From NCBI RefSeq assembly GCF_900148515.1, contig NZ_FRXN01000002.1, positions 744,001 to 808,000 of the forward strand: 64,000 bases of DNA. The letters are read 5' to 3'. A program made the position numbers and the translations under genes. Source of the DNA: Algoriphagus zhangzhouensis (lineage in GTDB: Bacteria > Bacteroidota > Bacteroidia > Cytophagales > Cyclobacteriaceae). The notes under the pieces are model-generated. The model made no database searches. It was not told the origin of the DNA and saw only the letters and a program-made list of their open reading frames with translations. Shown here one piece after another: positions 17,109 to 25,652 of this stretch (within the stretch, counting starts at the first letter, position 1; every line of letters starts with the position of its first letter).

Positions 17109-17138
17109 TAAAGTTAAAAGTGATGCATGCATCACAAA
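17109..17138 (-). promoter_or_regulatory. Predicted Bacteroidota-type promoter of the marR-fad operon
   Basis: On the minus strand, TTTG (17138-17135) is followed after 18 bases by TAACTTTA (17116-17109), one base from the TAnnTTTG consensus. Transcription would start near 17102. Operator 2 fills the spacer and operator 1 covers the start, as expected for a repressed promoter. Confidence 0.55.
17120..17135. promoter_or_regulatory. Palindromic operator 2 (within the promoter spacer)
   Basis: GTGATGCATGCATCAC is a perfect 16-bp palindrome between the predicted -33 and -7 elements of the marR promoter. The core ATGCATGCAT is identical to that of operator 1. MarR dimers usually bind palindromes of this size. 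Confidence 0.75.
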
Positions 17139-17301
17139 TTTTCCTTGGAAAAAACGAAGAATATGAAATTAACTTCCAAAAAATATTACAATCAGGAACC
17201 TAAGTAAAATTTTATTTAAATAAGTGCCATTTTTCGGAATTTAATTCTGAATAATTGGAATATGAAGAAATGATTACTTTTTGATATGAATCAAACTAGT
17301 C

Positions 17302-19050
17302 TTAGTTCTCATAAATACCCTCAATTTCTTGAGCATATTTTTGATGGATTATCTTCCTTTTTAATTTCATGGTTGGAGTCAATTCACCAGTATCAATTCC
17401 CCAGGCGCTTGATAAAAGTTTAAATCGCTTGATTTGCTCCCACTTTCCAAAGTATTTATTCAGTTGATCGATTTCTGATTGGAATTTCTCAATTATATCA
17501 TCCCTTAGAATCATTTCCTCATCGGTAGTATAAGGGATTCCCTTTCGTACGCAATATTCCCGGAGAGCTTCAAAATTTGGAACAATCAGTGCTGAAGGAT
17601 AATTTTTACCTTCACCAATTACCATGATCTGTTCAATCAGGACAAATTCTTTAAATTTATTCTCCATGACTTGAGGAGCAATGTATTTTCCCCCAGATGT
17701 CTTGAACATTTCTTTTTTTCGATCAGTAATTCTTAGGTAATCTCCGTCAAGCTCACCTATGTCGCCAGTGTGAAACCAACCATCCTGTAACACCTCTGCA
17801 GTAAGTTCAGGCTGTTTATAATAGCCCATCATTACATTGGGACCTTTTACCAAGATTTCTCCATCCTCAGCGATTTTAACAATTACATCATCCATCAATC
17901 TTCCTACCCATCCAATTCTTATTTCTTTATGTGTAGGAACTGAAGCTGTGATCACTGGTGATGTTTCTGTAAGTCCATAACCTTCGCAGATCTTAATCTG
18001 TGCTGCCCAAAATATTCTAGCCAATCTAGGTTGAAGAGCAGAAGCTCCAGAAGTAATCTGCTCGATATTTCCACCCAAAGCTTCTCTCCATTTTGAAAAA
18101 ATCAACTTGTTGGCAAGTTTAAGCTGAAAATCATACCAAGCACCCATTTCTTGATTTGGTTCGTATTTCATCCCAAGATTCAAAGCCCAAAAGAAGAGCT
18201 GTTTTTTAATACCTTTTAGCTCATATCCTTTAGCCACTATCTTATCATATATCTTTTCAAGAAGACGCGGTACGCAATTGAACATTTGAGGTTGAACTTC
18301 GCGGATATTATCTCCAATCTTTTCTAGACTTTCAGCATAATAGATCGAAAAGCCTTTTTGCATGAAACAAAATGCTCCGGTCCTTTCATAAATATGACAA
18401 AGGGGAAGAAAACTCAATGCTTTTGAAACTCCTTCTTCTGGAACAAAATACTTGGATACAGCCTTTACATTGGAAAGAACATTTCTATGCGAAAGCATGA
18501 CGCCCTTAGGTCTCCCTGTTGTTCCAGATGTGTAAATGATTGTAAAAAGATCCTCTTCTTTGACATTATCCTTTAAAGATTCCAAAACCGAAATATCTCC
18601 TGATTCTCCTAGAGTACTTACTGAAGTCCAATGCTCAAGATCATTAAGTTCATTAAAGGAATATATTTTCCTTTCGCCAACTACCTCGACAGCTTTTTCG
18701 TAGATCGTTTGATCTCCTACAAAAATCATCTCAACCTCAGCATGATCAAAAATATAGGCATAATCATCGCTTGAAATCGTTGGGTACATCGGAACTGATA
18801 TAGCTCCAATCTGTTGAACTGCTAAATCAACAAAATTCCATTCTGGTCTATTTTCAGAAATTATCGCAACTTTCTTTCCAGGAGAAATTCCTAAAGAGAT
18901 CAGACCCAAACTCAAATTGTCTACAATCTCTTTGACCTTTTTAGATGAATAAGTAATCCATTCTCCATTTTCTTTTTTTGCGAGCGAAATTTCTTTATCG
19001 AAAGTGGCGATTTGATAAGGAATCAAATCAAAGAGTCGTGTTAAGTTCAT
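17302..19050 (-). CDS. fadD: Long-chain acyl-CoA synthetase (AMP-forming)
   Basis: 582 residues from the ATG at 19050; a TTG twelve codons earlier is in frame but less likely. The AMP-binding signature YTSGTTGRPKGVMLSHRN is at about 170-187, followed by GYGLTETSPV, GWFHTGDIGELDGDYL and DRKKEMFKTSGGKYIAP. It activates fatty acids to acyl-CoA, feeding the beta-oxidation operon immediately downstream (gap of about 250 bp that holds the marR promoter). Its start codon borders the candidate replication origin, so its promoter must lie inside it. The symbol is by function. Confidence 0.9.
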   Translation of the reverse strand: MNLTRLFDLIPYQIATFDKEISLAKKENGEWITYSSKKVKEIVDNLSLGLISLGISPGKKVAIISENRPEWNFVDLAVQQIGAISVPMYPTISSDDYAYIFDHAEVEMIFVGDQTIYEKAVEVVGERKIYSFNELNDLEHWTSVSTLGESGDISVLESLKDNVKEEDLFTIIYTSGTTGRPKGVMLSHRNVLSNVKAVSKYFVPEEGVSKALSFLPLCHIYERTGAFCFMQKGFSIYYAESLEKIGDNIREVQPQMFNCVPRLLEKIYDKIVAKGYELKGIKKQLFFWALNLGMKYEPNQEMGAWYDFQLKLANKLIFSKWREALGGNIEQITSGASALQPRLARIFWAAQIKICEGYGLTETSPVITASVPTHKEIRIGWVGRLMDDVIVKIAEDGEILVKGPNVMMGYYKQPELTAEVLQDGWFHTGDIGELDGDYLRITDRKKEMFKTSGGKYIAPQVMENKFKEFVLIEQIMVIGEGKNYPSALIVPNFEALREYCVRKGIPYTTDEEMILRDDIIEKFQSEIDQLNKYFGKWEQIKRFKLLSSAWGIDTGELTPTMKLKRKIIHQKYAQEIEGIYEN

Positions 19051-19514
19051 TTTGGGTTTCGGTGGGCTTCCATCTAATATAACCAAAATCTTCTTGCCTA
19101 AACAGTCTTATCCACAGTATCCACTCGCATATAACCCTATTAGATTAATTTTTAAAAAGTTTCTTATTAAGGTTATTAAGGCTGTGGAAATGTGGGTAAG
19201 TAGGATTTTTATTTTTCTCAACGTAGATCTTTTGTTTATACATGCCTTATCTACTACTTATCCCCAGCTTATCCACTTGTATGAATTTGAATAATAATTA
19301 CTTATGTAATTTGATACTTTTTTGTGGATTATAGAGCTTTTATCCTTCGTGGTTAAATCTCCTGTGGAAATCTTGATTTTGGATTGTTGAAAATTGATGG
19401 TTTATCCCCGAAGTGAAAGTCCTTTGTTTTGATTTTGATACCTTCTGTGTATAAATGTGAATTAGCCACTAGTTTCCGTTGCTTTATCAACAGGTTTATT
19501 GAGGGTTTTCCACA
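19051..19514. other. oriC: Candidate chromosomal replication origin (oriC)
   Basis: This AT-rich gap of 445 bp between fadD and a lipoprotein gene has no coding frame of note. It holds one perfect DnaA box (TTATCCACA, 19108-19116) and many one-mismatch boxes on both strands: TGTGGGTAA 19191, TTATCCCCA 19258, TTATCCACT 19269, TGTGGATTA 19323, TGTGTATAA 19446, TTATCAACA 19484 and TTTTCCACA 19506. Weaker ones are at 19117, 19183, 19363 and 19402. AT-only-like stretches at about 19143-19180 and 19285-19320 could unwind. parS sites lie 4.5 kb away. The cluster is far denser than elsewhere in the window. Confidence 0.75.
19108..19116 (+). promoter_or_regulatory. Perfect DnaA box
   Basis: TTATCCACA matches the DnaA consensus exactly. 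A second partial box (GTATCCACT) follows directly at 19117-19125. Confidence 0.75.
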
Positions 19515-21184
19515 GGTTTTTTAACCTCTACTCCGGTCGATTTTGATGGGTAAATATCTATGCCTTCATTAGTCCATCCCCCTCTTATTACAATGCTTTT
19601 ACTTTTGGTTTCTGTATCTTGGTAATAGTAGACTTTCTCAGCTTGTCTGTTTTCAAAGAAATTGCTAGGGTCCCATCGGTGGTTCCCATTTTTATCTTCT
19701 ATAACCCTTATTTGATAGGATCCAGCTTCTACTTTATCAAATTGGTAGGTATTTCCTTCATCTATGAATAGCTCTCTATAAAGGTTTCCTTTGGAATCTA
19801 AAAGCTGTACTATAAATGGTCCAGAAGCATCTATTATTGTTCCCTGGATTAAATCCGCTAAGGTTTCAGGTCGTATCTTTTTATAATTGGCCGTGATCGC
19901 TTTTTCGTTGTATTGACCTTGGATATCCTTAAAAGTCGAATCTGCAGCTGTAATGACAAATGATTCTATTTTGGTGCTGTCTGTTAAAGGAATTTTAAAT
20001 TCAAGAATATTCCTCATTAAAGAATCCTTGAAATAGAACATTTCCTCTTTAATAGCGATTCTTGTAGTAGAATCAATTGGAATGAATAATGAATCCGTAT
20101 TGATCTCTACAATGGGTCTGCTAAAAGTAAATGTGGCTCTGAGAGTGTCTATGAAATTCTTTCCAGCATTGGTTGATGTAGTTAGCTCATCTGGTTTTCT
20201 GTTGTTCTCTGGAAATTTTGCCCATATAAGCGTGTCTACTTTGTTACCAACAGAATCTATTAAATTGATTTGGTAGGAAAGACTGTCCTCTCTTACTTTA
20301 TCTGAGAATAATTTGATTCGTTTATCTTCTTTGGTATAGAAGATAGATTGACCCAATTCTTCATTCTCCAGGCTGATTTCAATTGGATTTTTATTGAGTA
20401 TGAAATCATAGCTTCCATTTGAATAGGATGATCTTAATAGCCTTAAAGGAGTTAAATCAGATAATGATAAATTGAAATTTAAGCCAGCAATGTTTTCATT
20501 GATATCTAATGTATCTAAGATGAAATCATTCTGTTCTGATTTGTATTCAGCTTTTAAACTGTTGTTTTCATCATTCCAAGCGTAAGCTCTATATCTCCCA
20601 TTTTTGATGTTTGTGATCTTATAATTTCCTGCAGTATCTACTTGTGATATGTAATAAGGCGAAGCAGTAAATAAGTCTGTAGTGTCATTTTCTGGATAGA
20701 GACCAACGATTACATTTTTATATTCAGTTCTTCTTTCTGGAAAGTAATAATTGATAGAACCAGTTACTTCCAAACTATCTATGGTTGGACCTGTTGAGAA
20801 AACCAGCTTTAGATTTTCTGCTGGATTTCCCTCGGAAAAATCTTGAACAGATTTCTGGAAGTTGAAAACATAGGTTGTGTTTTCTTCAAGATCCTGATTC
20901 AATTTAATGTTGAGTGTATTCTTTAAAGCAGTTGTAACAATCTCATCTTTATTCAATCTAGGTGTGATGATGATATTCTTGCTAGGATTGTCCAGTTTTA
21001 TATATTCATCAAAAATCAGATTGATCTCTTCAGGTTTCGTATTGAGACTTTGATCTACTGGATCAGCTTCCAAAAGTTGAGGTGGATCTTCATCCCTTGG
21101 ACCTCCTTGTGGAGCACTTTGCTTTGCACAATTTGTTAGGCTTAATAGAAGAGATAGGAAGAATATGGACTGAAAAGATTTCAC
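19496..21184 (-). CDS. Lipoprotein with bacterial Ig-like (Big_5/SbsA-type) domain
   Basis: 562 residues. The signal peptide ends in a lipobox-like SLTNC (Cys19). A Big_5-type Ig domain follows (DPPQLLEADPVDQSLNT to about 130), then beta-rich repeats with many Asp, Thr and Ser, and a carboxypeptidase-like region near the end (GTIIDASGPFIVQLLDSKG). This is a conserved Bacteroidota family of unknown function, probably surface or periplasmic. The GTG start overlaps the TGA of the methyltransferase (GTGA), so the two are translationally coupled. The stop codon region carries two further DnaA-like boxes and borders the candidate oriC. Confidence 0.75.
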   Translation of the reverse strand: MKSFQSIFFLSLLLSLTNCAKQSAPQGGPRDEDPPQLLEADPVDQSLNTKPEEINLIFDEYIKLDNPSKNIIITPRLNKDEIVTTALKNTLNIKLNQDLEENTTYVFNFQKSVQDFSEGNPAENLKLVFSTGPTIDSLEVTGSINYYFPERRTEYKNVIVGLYPENDTTDLFTASPYYISQVDTAGNYKITNIKNGRYRAYAWNDENNSLKAEYKSEQNDFILDTLDINENIAGLNFNLSLSDLTPLRLLRSSYSNGSYDFILNKNPIEISLENEELGQSIFYTKEDKRIKLFSDKVREDSLSYQINLIDSVGNKVDTLIWAKFPENNRKPDELTTSTNAGKNFIDTLRATFTFSRPIVEINTDSLFIPIDSTTRIAIKEEMFYFKDSLMRNILEFKIPLTDSTKIESFVITAADSTFKDIQGQYNEKAITANYKKIRPETLADLIQGTIIDASGPFIVQLLDSKGNLYRELFIDEGNTYQFDKVEAGSYQIRVIEDKNGNHRWDPSNFFENRQAEKVYYYQDTETKSKSIVIRGGWTNEGIDIYPSKSTGVEVKKPVENPQ

Positions 21185-22125
21185 TTCTTTCTTAAGATGT
21201 AAAGGTTACTTGAATAATTGCCACTTTTAGATGCGGCTCTGTTTGACTTGAATCCCGCTATCACGGATTTCGAATAATTAGAAATAACGGATGCTTCTGG
21301 ATTTTGATACTTTTCTGAAAGTAGTGAAACATAATAACTGTCGAAGACCATCGGTTTCTTATCAATTATCTCTAGATCATACTTTTCAGCTAGGTACTCT
21401 ATAGAAGAATCATTGAAATGGTAGAGGTGTCTTGGAACATCCCAACCAGCCCAATATTTGCCATACTTTTCTGCATCCTTACTCTCATGATTTGGTACGG
21501 CTATTATGATATAACCATTTGATAATAAAGATGTTATAATTGATTTTAGACCTTTTTTAAGCTCATGTATATGTTCTAATACATGGAAAAGAGTAATAAC
21601 TCCAAATTTCTGCTTTTCATCTAATTTCTCCAGGCTTTTAAGGACTTTTACACCTAGTTTTTCTGAAGCTTGAGTTCTTGCTTTCTTGTTAGGTTCTAGG
21701 CCTTTTACAGTCCAACCTTTGTCTTGGACATATTTCAGGAAATCTCCCGTTCCGCATCCAATATCCAAAATTGATTTCTCAGTATTTAGAGATTCTACCA
21801 GTTTGTATTTCTTACTAATGGCAAGATTCCTAACCTGTCCATAGATTACAGATGTCAATGATTTCCCTTCATTATTATGAGAGTAGTATTCTGGAAAATC
21901 GTAATAAGGTTGGATGGCGGTTTCTGTTGGACGTGGATTGGTAAATACCAATTGGCACTTGGTACACTTACATAGAATAAATGATTCCTTACTTACGGCA
22001 AAATCTGTTATCTCCGTATGATTAAGAAAAAGCCCACTCTTGCAAAGTGGGCATTTAGTAAGTCTTTCTATCTTTTTATTTTCCAAGGTATACTGTAAGT
22101 ATAGATAGGTCAGCTGGTGATACAC
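21181..22125 (-). CDS. Class I SAM-dependent methyltransferase with N-terminal zinc-finger-like Cys pairs
   Basis: About 300-314 residues. Cysteine pairs near the N terminus (CPLC, then CKCTKC) suggest a zinc ribbon. The SAM-binding motif ILDIGCGTGDFL is in the middle, followed by VITLFHVLEHI; this is the Methyltransf_23 type. No ATG is available: the frame begins with GTG at 22125 (50-bp overlap with mnmG) or TTG at 22086 (11-bp overlap), and I cannot decide between them. The stop codon overlaps the next start. The substrate is unknown; relatives modify sugars or small molecules. Confidence 0.78.
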   Translation of the reverse strand: MYHQLTYLYLQYTLENKKIERLTKCPLCKSGLFLNHTEITDFAVSKESFILCKCTKCQLVFTNPRPTETAIQPYYDFPEYYSHNNEGKSLTSVIYGQVRNLAISKKYKLVESLNTEKSILDIGCGTGDFLKYVQDKGWTVKGLEPNKKARTQASEKLGVKVLKSLEKLDEKQKFGVITLFHVLEHIHELKKGLKSIITSLLSNGYIIIAVPNHESKDAEKYGKYWAGWDVPRHLYHFNDSSIEYLAEKYDLEIIDKKPMVFDSYYVSLLSEKYQNPEASVISNYSKSVIAGFKSNRAASKSGNYSSNLYILRKK

Positions 22126-23941
22126 CGCTTATTCTTGATGCTTGACCTAGTGTTTCGGGTCTAATTTTATTCAGTTTCTGCTTTCCTTCTGCGGATAGTG
22201 CTGGTATAGCTAGATAATCAAATTTGATTGGAATTCGATAGTTTTCCATGTTTGAAAGCTTTTCAACCATTTGTTGTTCTTTCTCTATGTAGCTATCGTA
22301 TTTGATTTGGATCTCAGCTTGCTCCATTATTTCTTTTGAATACTTATTGAGATAAATTTCTAAATCCTTATCCAAAGTTTTCAAATCATTAATTCCTACT
22401 TGAGGTCTTTTCAATAATTTTTCAACACTTATTTTTTCTTTAATTTCTGCAGTATTGATTGCATTCAAAGCTTCATTTACTTCGTCTGGAACAACCTTCT
22501 TTTGTTTCAAATCATTGATCAATTTGGCTGTTTCATCCCTTTTGGAATGCATTTTTTCCAATCTCTCCTCACTTGCCAATCCAATTTGATAACCAATATC
22601 AGTCAATCTCAAATCAGCATTATCCTGTCTTAAGAGCAATCTAAACTCAGCTCTTGAGGTAAACATTCGATAGGGTTCTTCTGTACCTTTGTTGATCAAA
22701 TCATCAATCAATACTCCAATATAGGCATCAGATCTTTTTAGGATCAAAGGATCTTTTTCTTGGGTTTTTAAAGATGCATTGATACCTGCTACCAATCCTT
22801 GAGAAGCTGCTTCCTCATATCCTGTTGTACCATTGATCTGTCCGGCGAAATATAGATTCTCTACTAATTGAGTTTCTAATGTCAATTTCAACTGTGTTGG
22901 TGGGAAGAAATCATACTCAATAGCATATCCAGGCCTGAACATCTTTGCATTCTCAAAACCTGCTATTTTTCGCATAGCTTTGAATTGAACATCTTCTGGA
23001 AGGGAAGTTGAAAATCCATTTACATAGATCTCCACTGTATCCCAACCTTCCGGTTCTACAAAGATTTGATGTCTTTCTCGTTCAGCAAAGCGATTGATTT
23101 TATCTTCAATTGATGGACAATATCTTGGTCCTAGACCTTGAATTCTGCCATTAAACATTGGAGATCTATCAAAACCAGTTTCCAGCGTTTCATGAACTTC
23201 TTTATTGGTATAAGTAATCCAGCAGCTTCTTTGCTCTTTCAGAGGTGCTGTTGAGTCAGAATAGCTGAATTTTTCCGGATTTTCATCACCATATTGGATT
23301 TCCATTTTGGAATAGTCCAAACTTCTTCCGTCTACTCTTGGTGGTGTTCCAGTTTTCATTCTGCCTGATTCAAAGCCTAGGGATACCAATTGTTCAGTAA
23401 TTCCTTTAGCGGCTGACTCTCCTGTTCTTCCTCCTCCAAACTGTTTCTCGCCTATGTGGATGATACCGTTTAGGAATGTTCCATTGGTAAGGACAACAGA
23501 ATTTGCTTCTATTTCAATACCTATTCCGGTTCTAACTCCAGTAACTCTACTATCCTTTACAGTGATTCCGGTGACCATTTCTTGCCAGAAATCTACATTT
23601 GGTGTCGCTTCAAGTGCCAATCTCCATTCTTCAGCGAATCTCATTCTATCATTCTGAGATCTTGGAGACCACATTGCAGGTCCTTTTGATCGATTGAGCA
23701 TACGGAATTGTATCATGGATTTATCAGAGATTATTCCAGACATTCCTCCTAGCGCATCAATTTCTCTTACTATCTGACCTTTTGCCACACCACCCATTGC
23801 TGGATTACATGACATTTGGGCGATAGTATTCATGTTCATTGTACATAATAATACACTTGAACCCATCTTTGCTGCGGCATGGGCAGCTTCACAGCCTGCA
23901 TGTCCTGCACCTACAACTATGACATCATATTTTGGAAACAT
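22076..23941 (-). CDS. mnmG: tRNA uridine-5-carboxymethylaminomethyl modification enzyme MnmG
   Basis: 621 residues, full length. The FAD-binding motif VGAGHAGCEAA is at about 10-20, and the family signatures GTPPRVDGR, GLGPRYCPSIEDK and GQINGTTGYEEAASQG follow. With MnmE it builds the cmnm5 side chain on wobble uridine 34 of some tRNAs. mnmG (gidA) is often close to the chromosomal origin in bacteria, which agrees with the origin candidate 2.6 kb beyond its end. Two parS-like sites lie just upstream of its start codon. Confidence 0.97.
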   Translation of the reverse strand: MFPKYDVIVVGAGHAGCEAAHAAAKMGSSVLLCTMNMNTIAQMSCNPAMGGVAKGQIVREIDALGGMSGIISDKSMIQFRMLNRSKGPAMWSPRSQNDRMRFAEEWRLALEATPNVDFWQEMVTGITVKDSRVTGVRTGIGIEIEANSVVLTNGTFLNGIIHIGEKQFGGGRTGESAAKGITEQLVSLGFESGRMKTGTPPRVDGRSLDYSKMEIQYGDENPEKFSYSDSTAPLKEQRSCWITYTNKEVHETLETGFDRSPMFNGRIQGLGPRYCPSIEDKINRFAERERHQIFVEPEGWDTVEIYVNGFSTSLPEDVQFKAMRKIAGFENAKMFRPGYAIEYDFFPPTQLKLTLETQLVENLYFAGQINGTTGYEEAASQGLVAGINASLKTQEKDPLILKRSDAYIGVLIDDLINKGTEEPYRMFTSRAEFRLLLRQDNADLRLTDIGYQIGLASEERLEKMHSKRDETAKLINDLKQKKVVPDEVNEALNAINTAEIKEKISVEKLLKRPQVGINDLKTLDKDLEIYLNKYSKEIMEQAEIQIKYDSYIEKEQQMVEKLSNMENYRIPIKFDYLAIPALSAEGKQKLNKIRPETLGQASRISGVSPADLSILTVYLGK

Positions 23942-23956
23942 GATCTTATGTTTTAC

Positions 23957-23972
23957 TGTTCCACGTGAAACA
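23957..23972. promoter_or_regulatory. parS: parS-like centromere site 1
   Basis: TGTTCCACGTGAAACA agrees with the conserved chromosomal parS sequence TGTTNCACGTGAAACA at every fixed position. ParB would bind here to organise and segregate the origin region. It lies 16 bp upstream of mnmG. Confidence 0.85.
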
Positions 23973-24003
23973 TCTCTCTTTTCACGAAATTGTGATTGTT
24001 AGG

Positions 24004-24019
24004 TGTTCCACGTGAAACG
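24004..24019. promoter_or_regulatory. parS: parS-like centromere site 2
   Basis: TGTTCCACGTGAAACG differs from site 1 only in the last base. Its centre is 47 bp from that of site 1. It ends two bases before the ybeY stop codon. Confidence 0.8.
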
Positions 24020-24020
24020 T

Positions 24021-24446
24021 TTAATATTTCTTATATAAGTTGATAGCAAATTCCTCTTTGCTTCTCATTAATTCTGCTTCAGCTTTTTTCTTGTCTTTGT
24101 ATCCCATTAAATGAAAGAGGCCATGACTAATTACTCGGCTTAATTCATCTTCTATAGGTACATTCAATTTGGAAGCATTTTCTTTTACTCTGTCTACACT
24201 AATGAAAATATCAGCTTCTATTTCGTTTTCTATTTCAGAATTGTCAAAGGTGATAATATCAGTATAGGTATCGTGATTTAAATATTCTACATTGATTTGA
24301 TAGAGATATTCATCAGTGCAGAAAATGTAATTCAAATCGTTGATTGAATAGTTTTCTCCTTTTGCTATTTCCTTCAACCACTTTTTGCGATTGAGTTTTT
24401 GCTTTAGTTGAAAGGGTGTTTCTTCGGTAAAGAAGTGAATTGCCAT
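24021..24446 (-). CDS. ybeY: Endoribonuclease YbeY (rRNA maturation factor)
   Basis: 141 residues from the ATG at 24446; a longer frame exists but would overlap the previous gene. The zinc-binding motif is HGLFHLMGYKDK; the third ligand usual in E. coli (GYDH) is replaced by the GYKDK form that is normal in Bacteroidota YbeY. It is a metal-dependent RNase acting in 16S rRNA 3'-end processing and ribosome quality control. It starts one base after the stop of the ATPase gene (TAAGATG), so translation is probably coupled. Confidence 0.92.
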   Translation of the reverse strand: MAIHFFTEETPFQLKQKLNRKKWLKEIAKGENYSINDLNYIFCTDEYLYQINVEYLNHDTYTDIITFDNSEIENEIEADIFISVDRVKENASKLNVPIEDELSRVISHGLFHLMGYKDKKKAEAELMRSKEEFAINLYKKY

Positions 24447-24447
24447 C

Positions 24448-24849
24448 TTAATCCATGTAAAAGGATAAAACTGTTCTTTTTCCACCTTCTTCGAATTTGA
24501 CTTCGTCTGTAAGGTTTTTGATCAAATAGATTCCTCTTCCACCTGGTTTTTCAATGTTTTCAGGAGCTGTGGGGTCAGGTAAAGATTCTATTTCAAAACC
24601 TTCTCCTTCATCTTCTATGATAAATTGAAGTTGATCCTCTTCAGCTTTCAATTCCAAATGAACCAATTTCTGCTTGTTGCTTTGATTGCCATGAATGATA
24701 GCATTGCTGATACATTCGGTCACAGAAATCATAATATTCCCATAGATATCGTCATTGATCTCGAATTTTTCTCGGGCATTATCAATAAAACTCTCTATGA
24801 TTTTTATGTTCTCAATTAGAGATGGTATTGAAATTTTTATTGAATTCAT
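24448..24849 (-). CDS. RsbW-like ATP-binding protein (anti-sigma/serine kinase type)
   Basis: 133 residues forming a single GHKL ATPase domain: N box ECISNAIIHGNQ, G1 box IEDEGEGFE, and G2 box GGRGIYLIKNLTD. This is the RsbW/SpoIIAB-type fold used by anti-sigma factors and histidine-kinase-like switches. No partner sigma factor or STAS protein gene is nearby, so its target is not evident. It lies 35 bp after xth and just before ybeY. Confidence 0.88.
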   Translation of the reverse strand: MNSIKISIPSLIENIKIIESFIDNAREKFEINDDIYGNIMISVTECISNAIIHGNQSNKQKLVHLELKAEEDQLQFIIEDEGEGFEIESLPDPTAPENIEKPGGRGIYLIKNLTDEVKFEEGGKRTVLSFYMD

Positions 24850-24884
24850 TCTTTTTATATGCTATGGGTAATATTTTTTTGTAT

Positions 24885-25649
24885 TTAATCTTCAATTTCC
24901 AATACAATTGGACAATGATCCGAATGGACTACGTTTGGCAAAATTACGGCACTTTTTAATTTGTTTTGCAAAGGTTCTGTTGCCATATGGTAATCAATTC
25001 GCCAACCCAAATTCTTTGCTCTCGCTCCAGCTCTATAACTCCACCAGGAATAATTGTGAGGCTCTTTATTGAAATGTCTGAAAGTGTCTATAAAACCTGA
25101 TTCGGTGAACTTGTCCATCCAAGCTCTCTCATCAGGTAAGAAACCAGATGAATTCTTATTTGAAACTGGATTATGAATATCTATGGCTTTGTGACAGATA
25201 TTATAATCACCACTCAAGATCAAATTGGGATGATCCTTTCTTAAGTCTTGCATGTAACCATAAATATCATCTAGGAATTCATATTTGAAATCCTGTCTGA
25301 TATCTCCTGTGGTTCCAGAAGGGAAATAGGCTGATAGGAATGAGAAGTTATCAAACTCGGCCTGGATCAATCTCCCCTCATCATCGTACTTCCCTAAATC
25401 CATTCCTATTTTGACAGATTTAGGTTTGATTTTGGTGAAAATAGCAACTCCAGAATACCCTTTTTTGACAGCTGAAAACCAATATAATTCATAGCCCAAG
25501 TCTGTAAAAACACTGGGGTCTATTTGGGAAATATCTGCTTTAAGTTCCTGAATACCAATGATATATGGGTTTTCTTGCTTTAGCCATTCTACAAAACCTT
25601 TTTTCATGGCTGCCCTGATTCCATTGACATTATAAGATATAATCTTCAT
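24885..25649 (-). CDS. xth: Exodeoxyribonuclease III
   Basis: 254 residues of the exonuclease-endonuclease-phosphatase fold: NVNGIRAAMKKGF, IQELKAD, SGDYNICH and VVHSDHCPIVLE carry the metal- and phosphate-binding residues. It is an AP endonuclease and 3'-5' exonuclease for base-excision repair. It follows the small unknown gene after only 3 bp, consistent with an operon. Confidence 0.95.
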   Translation of the reverse strand: MKIISYNVNGIRAAMKKGFVEWLKQENPYIIGIQELKADISQIDPSVFTDLGYELYWFSAVKKGYSGVAIFTKIKPKSVKIGMDLGKYDDEGRLIQAEFDNFSFLSAYFPSGTTGDIRQDFKYEFLDDIYGYMQDLRKDHPNLILSGDYNICHKAIDIHNPVSNKNSSGFLPDERAWMDKFTESGFIDTFRHFNKEPHNYSWWSYRAGARAKNLGWRIDYHMATEPLQNKLKSAVILPNVVHSDHCPIVLEIED

Positions 25650-25652
25650 GCT

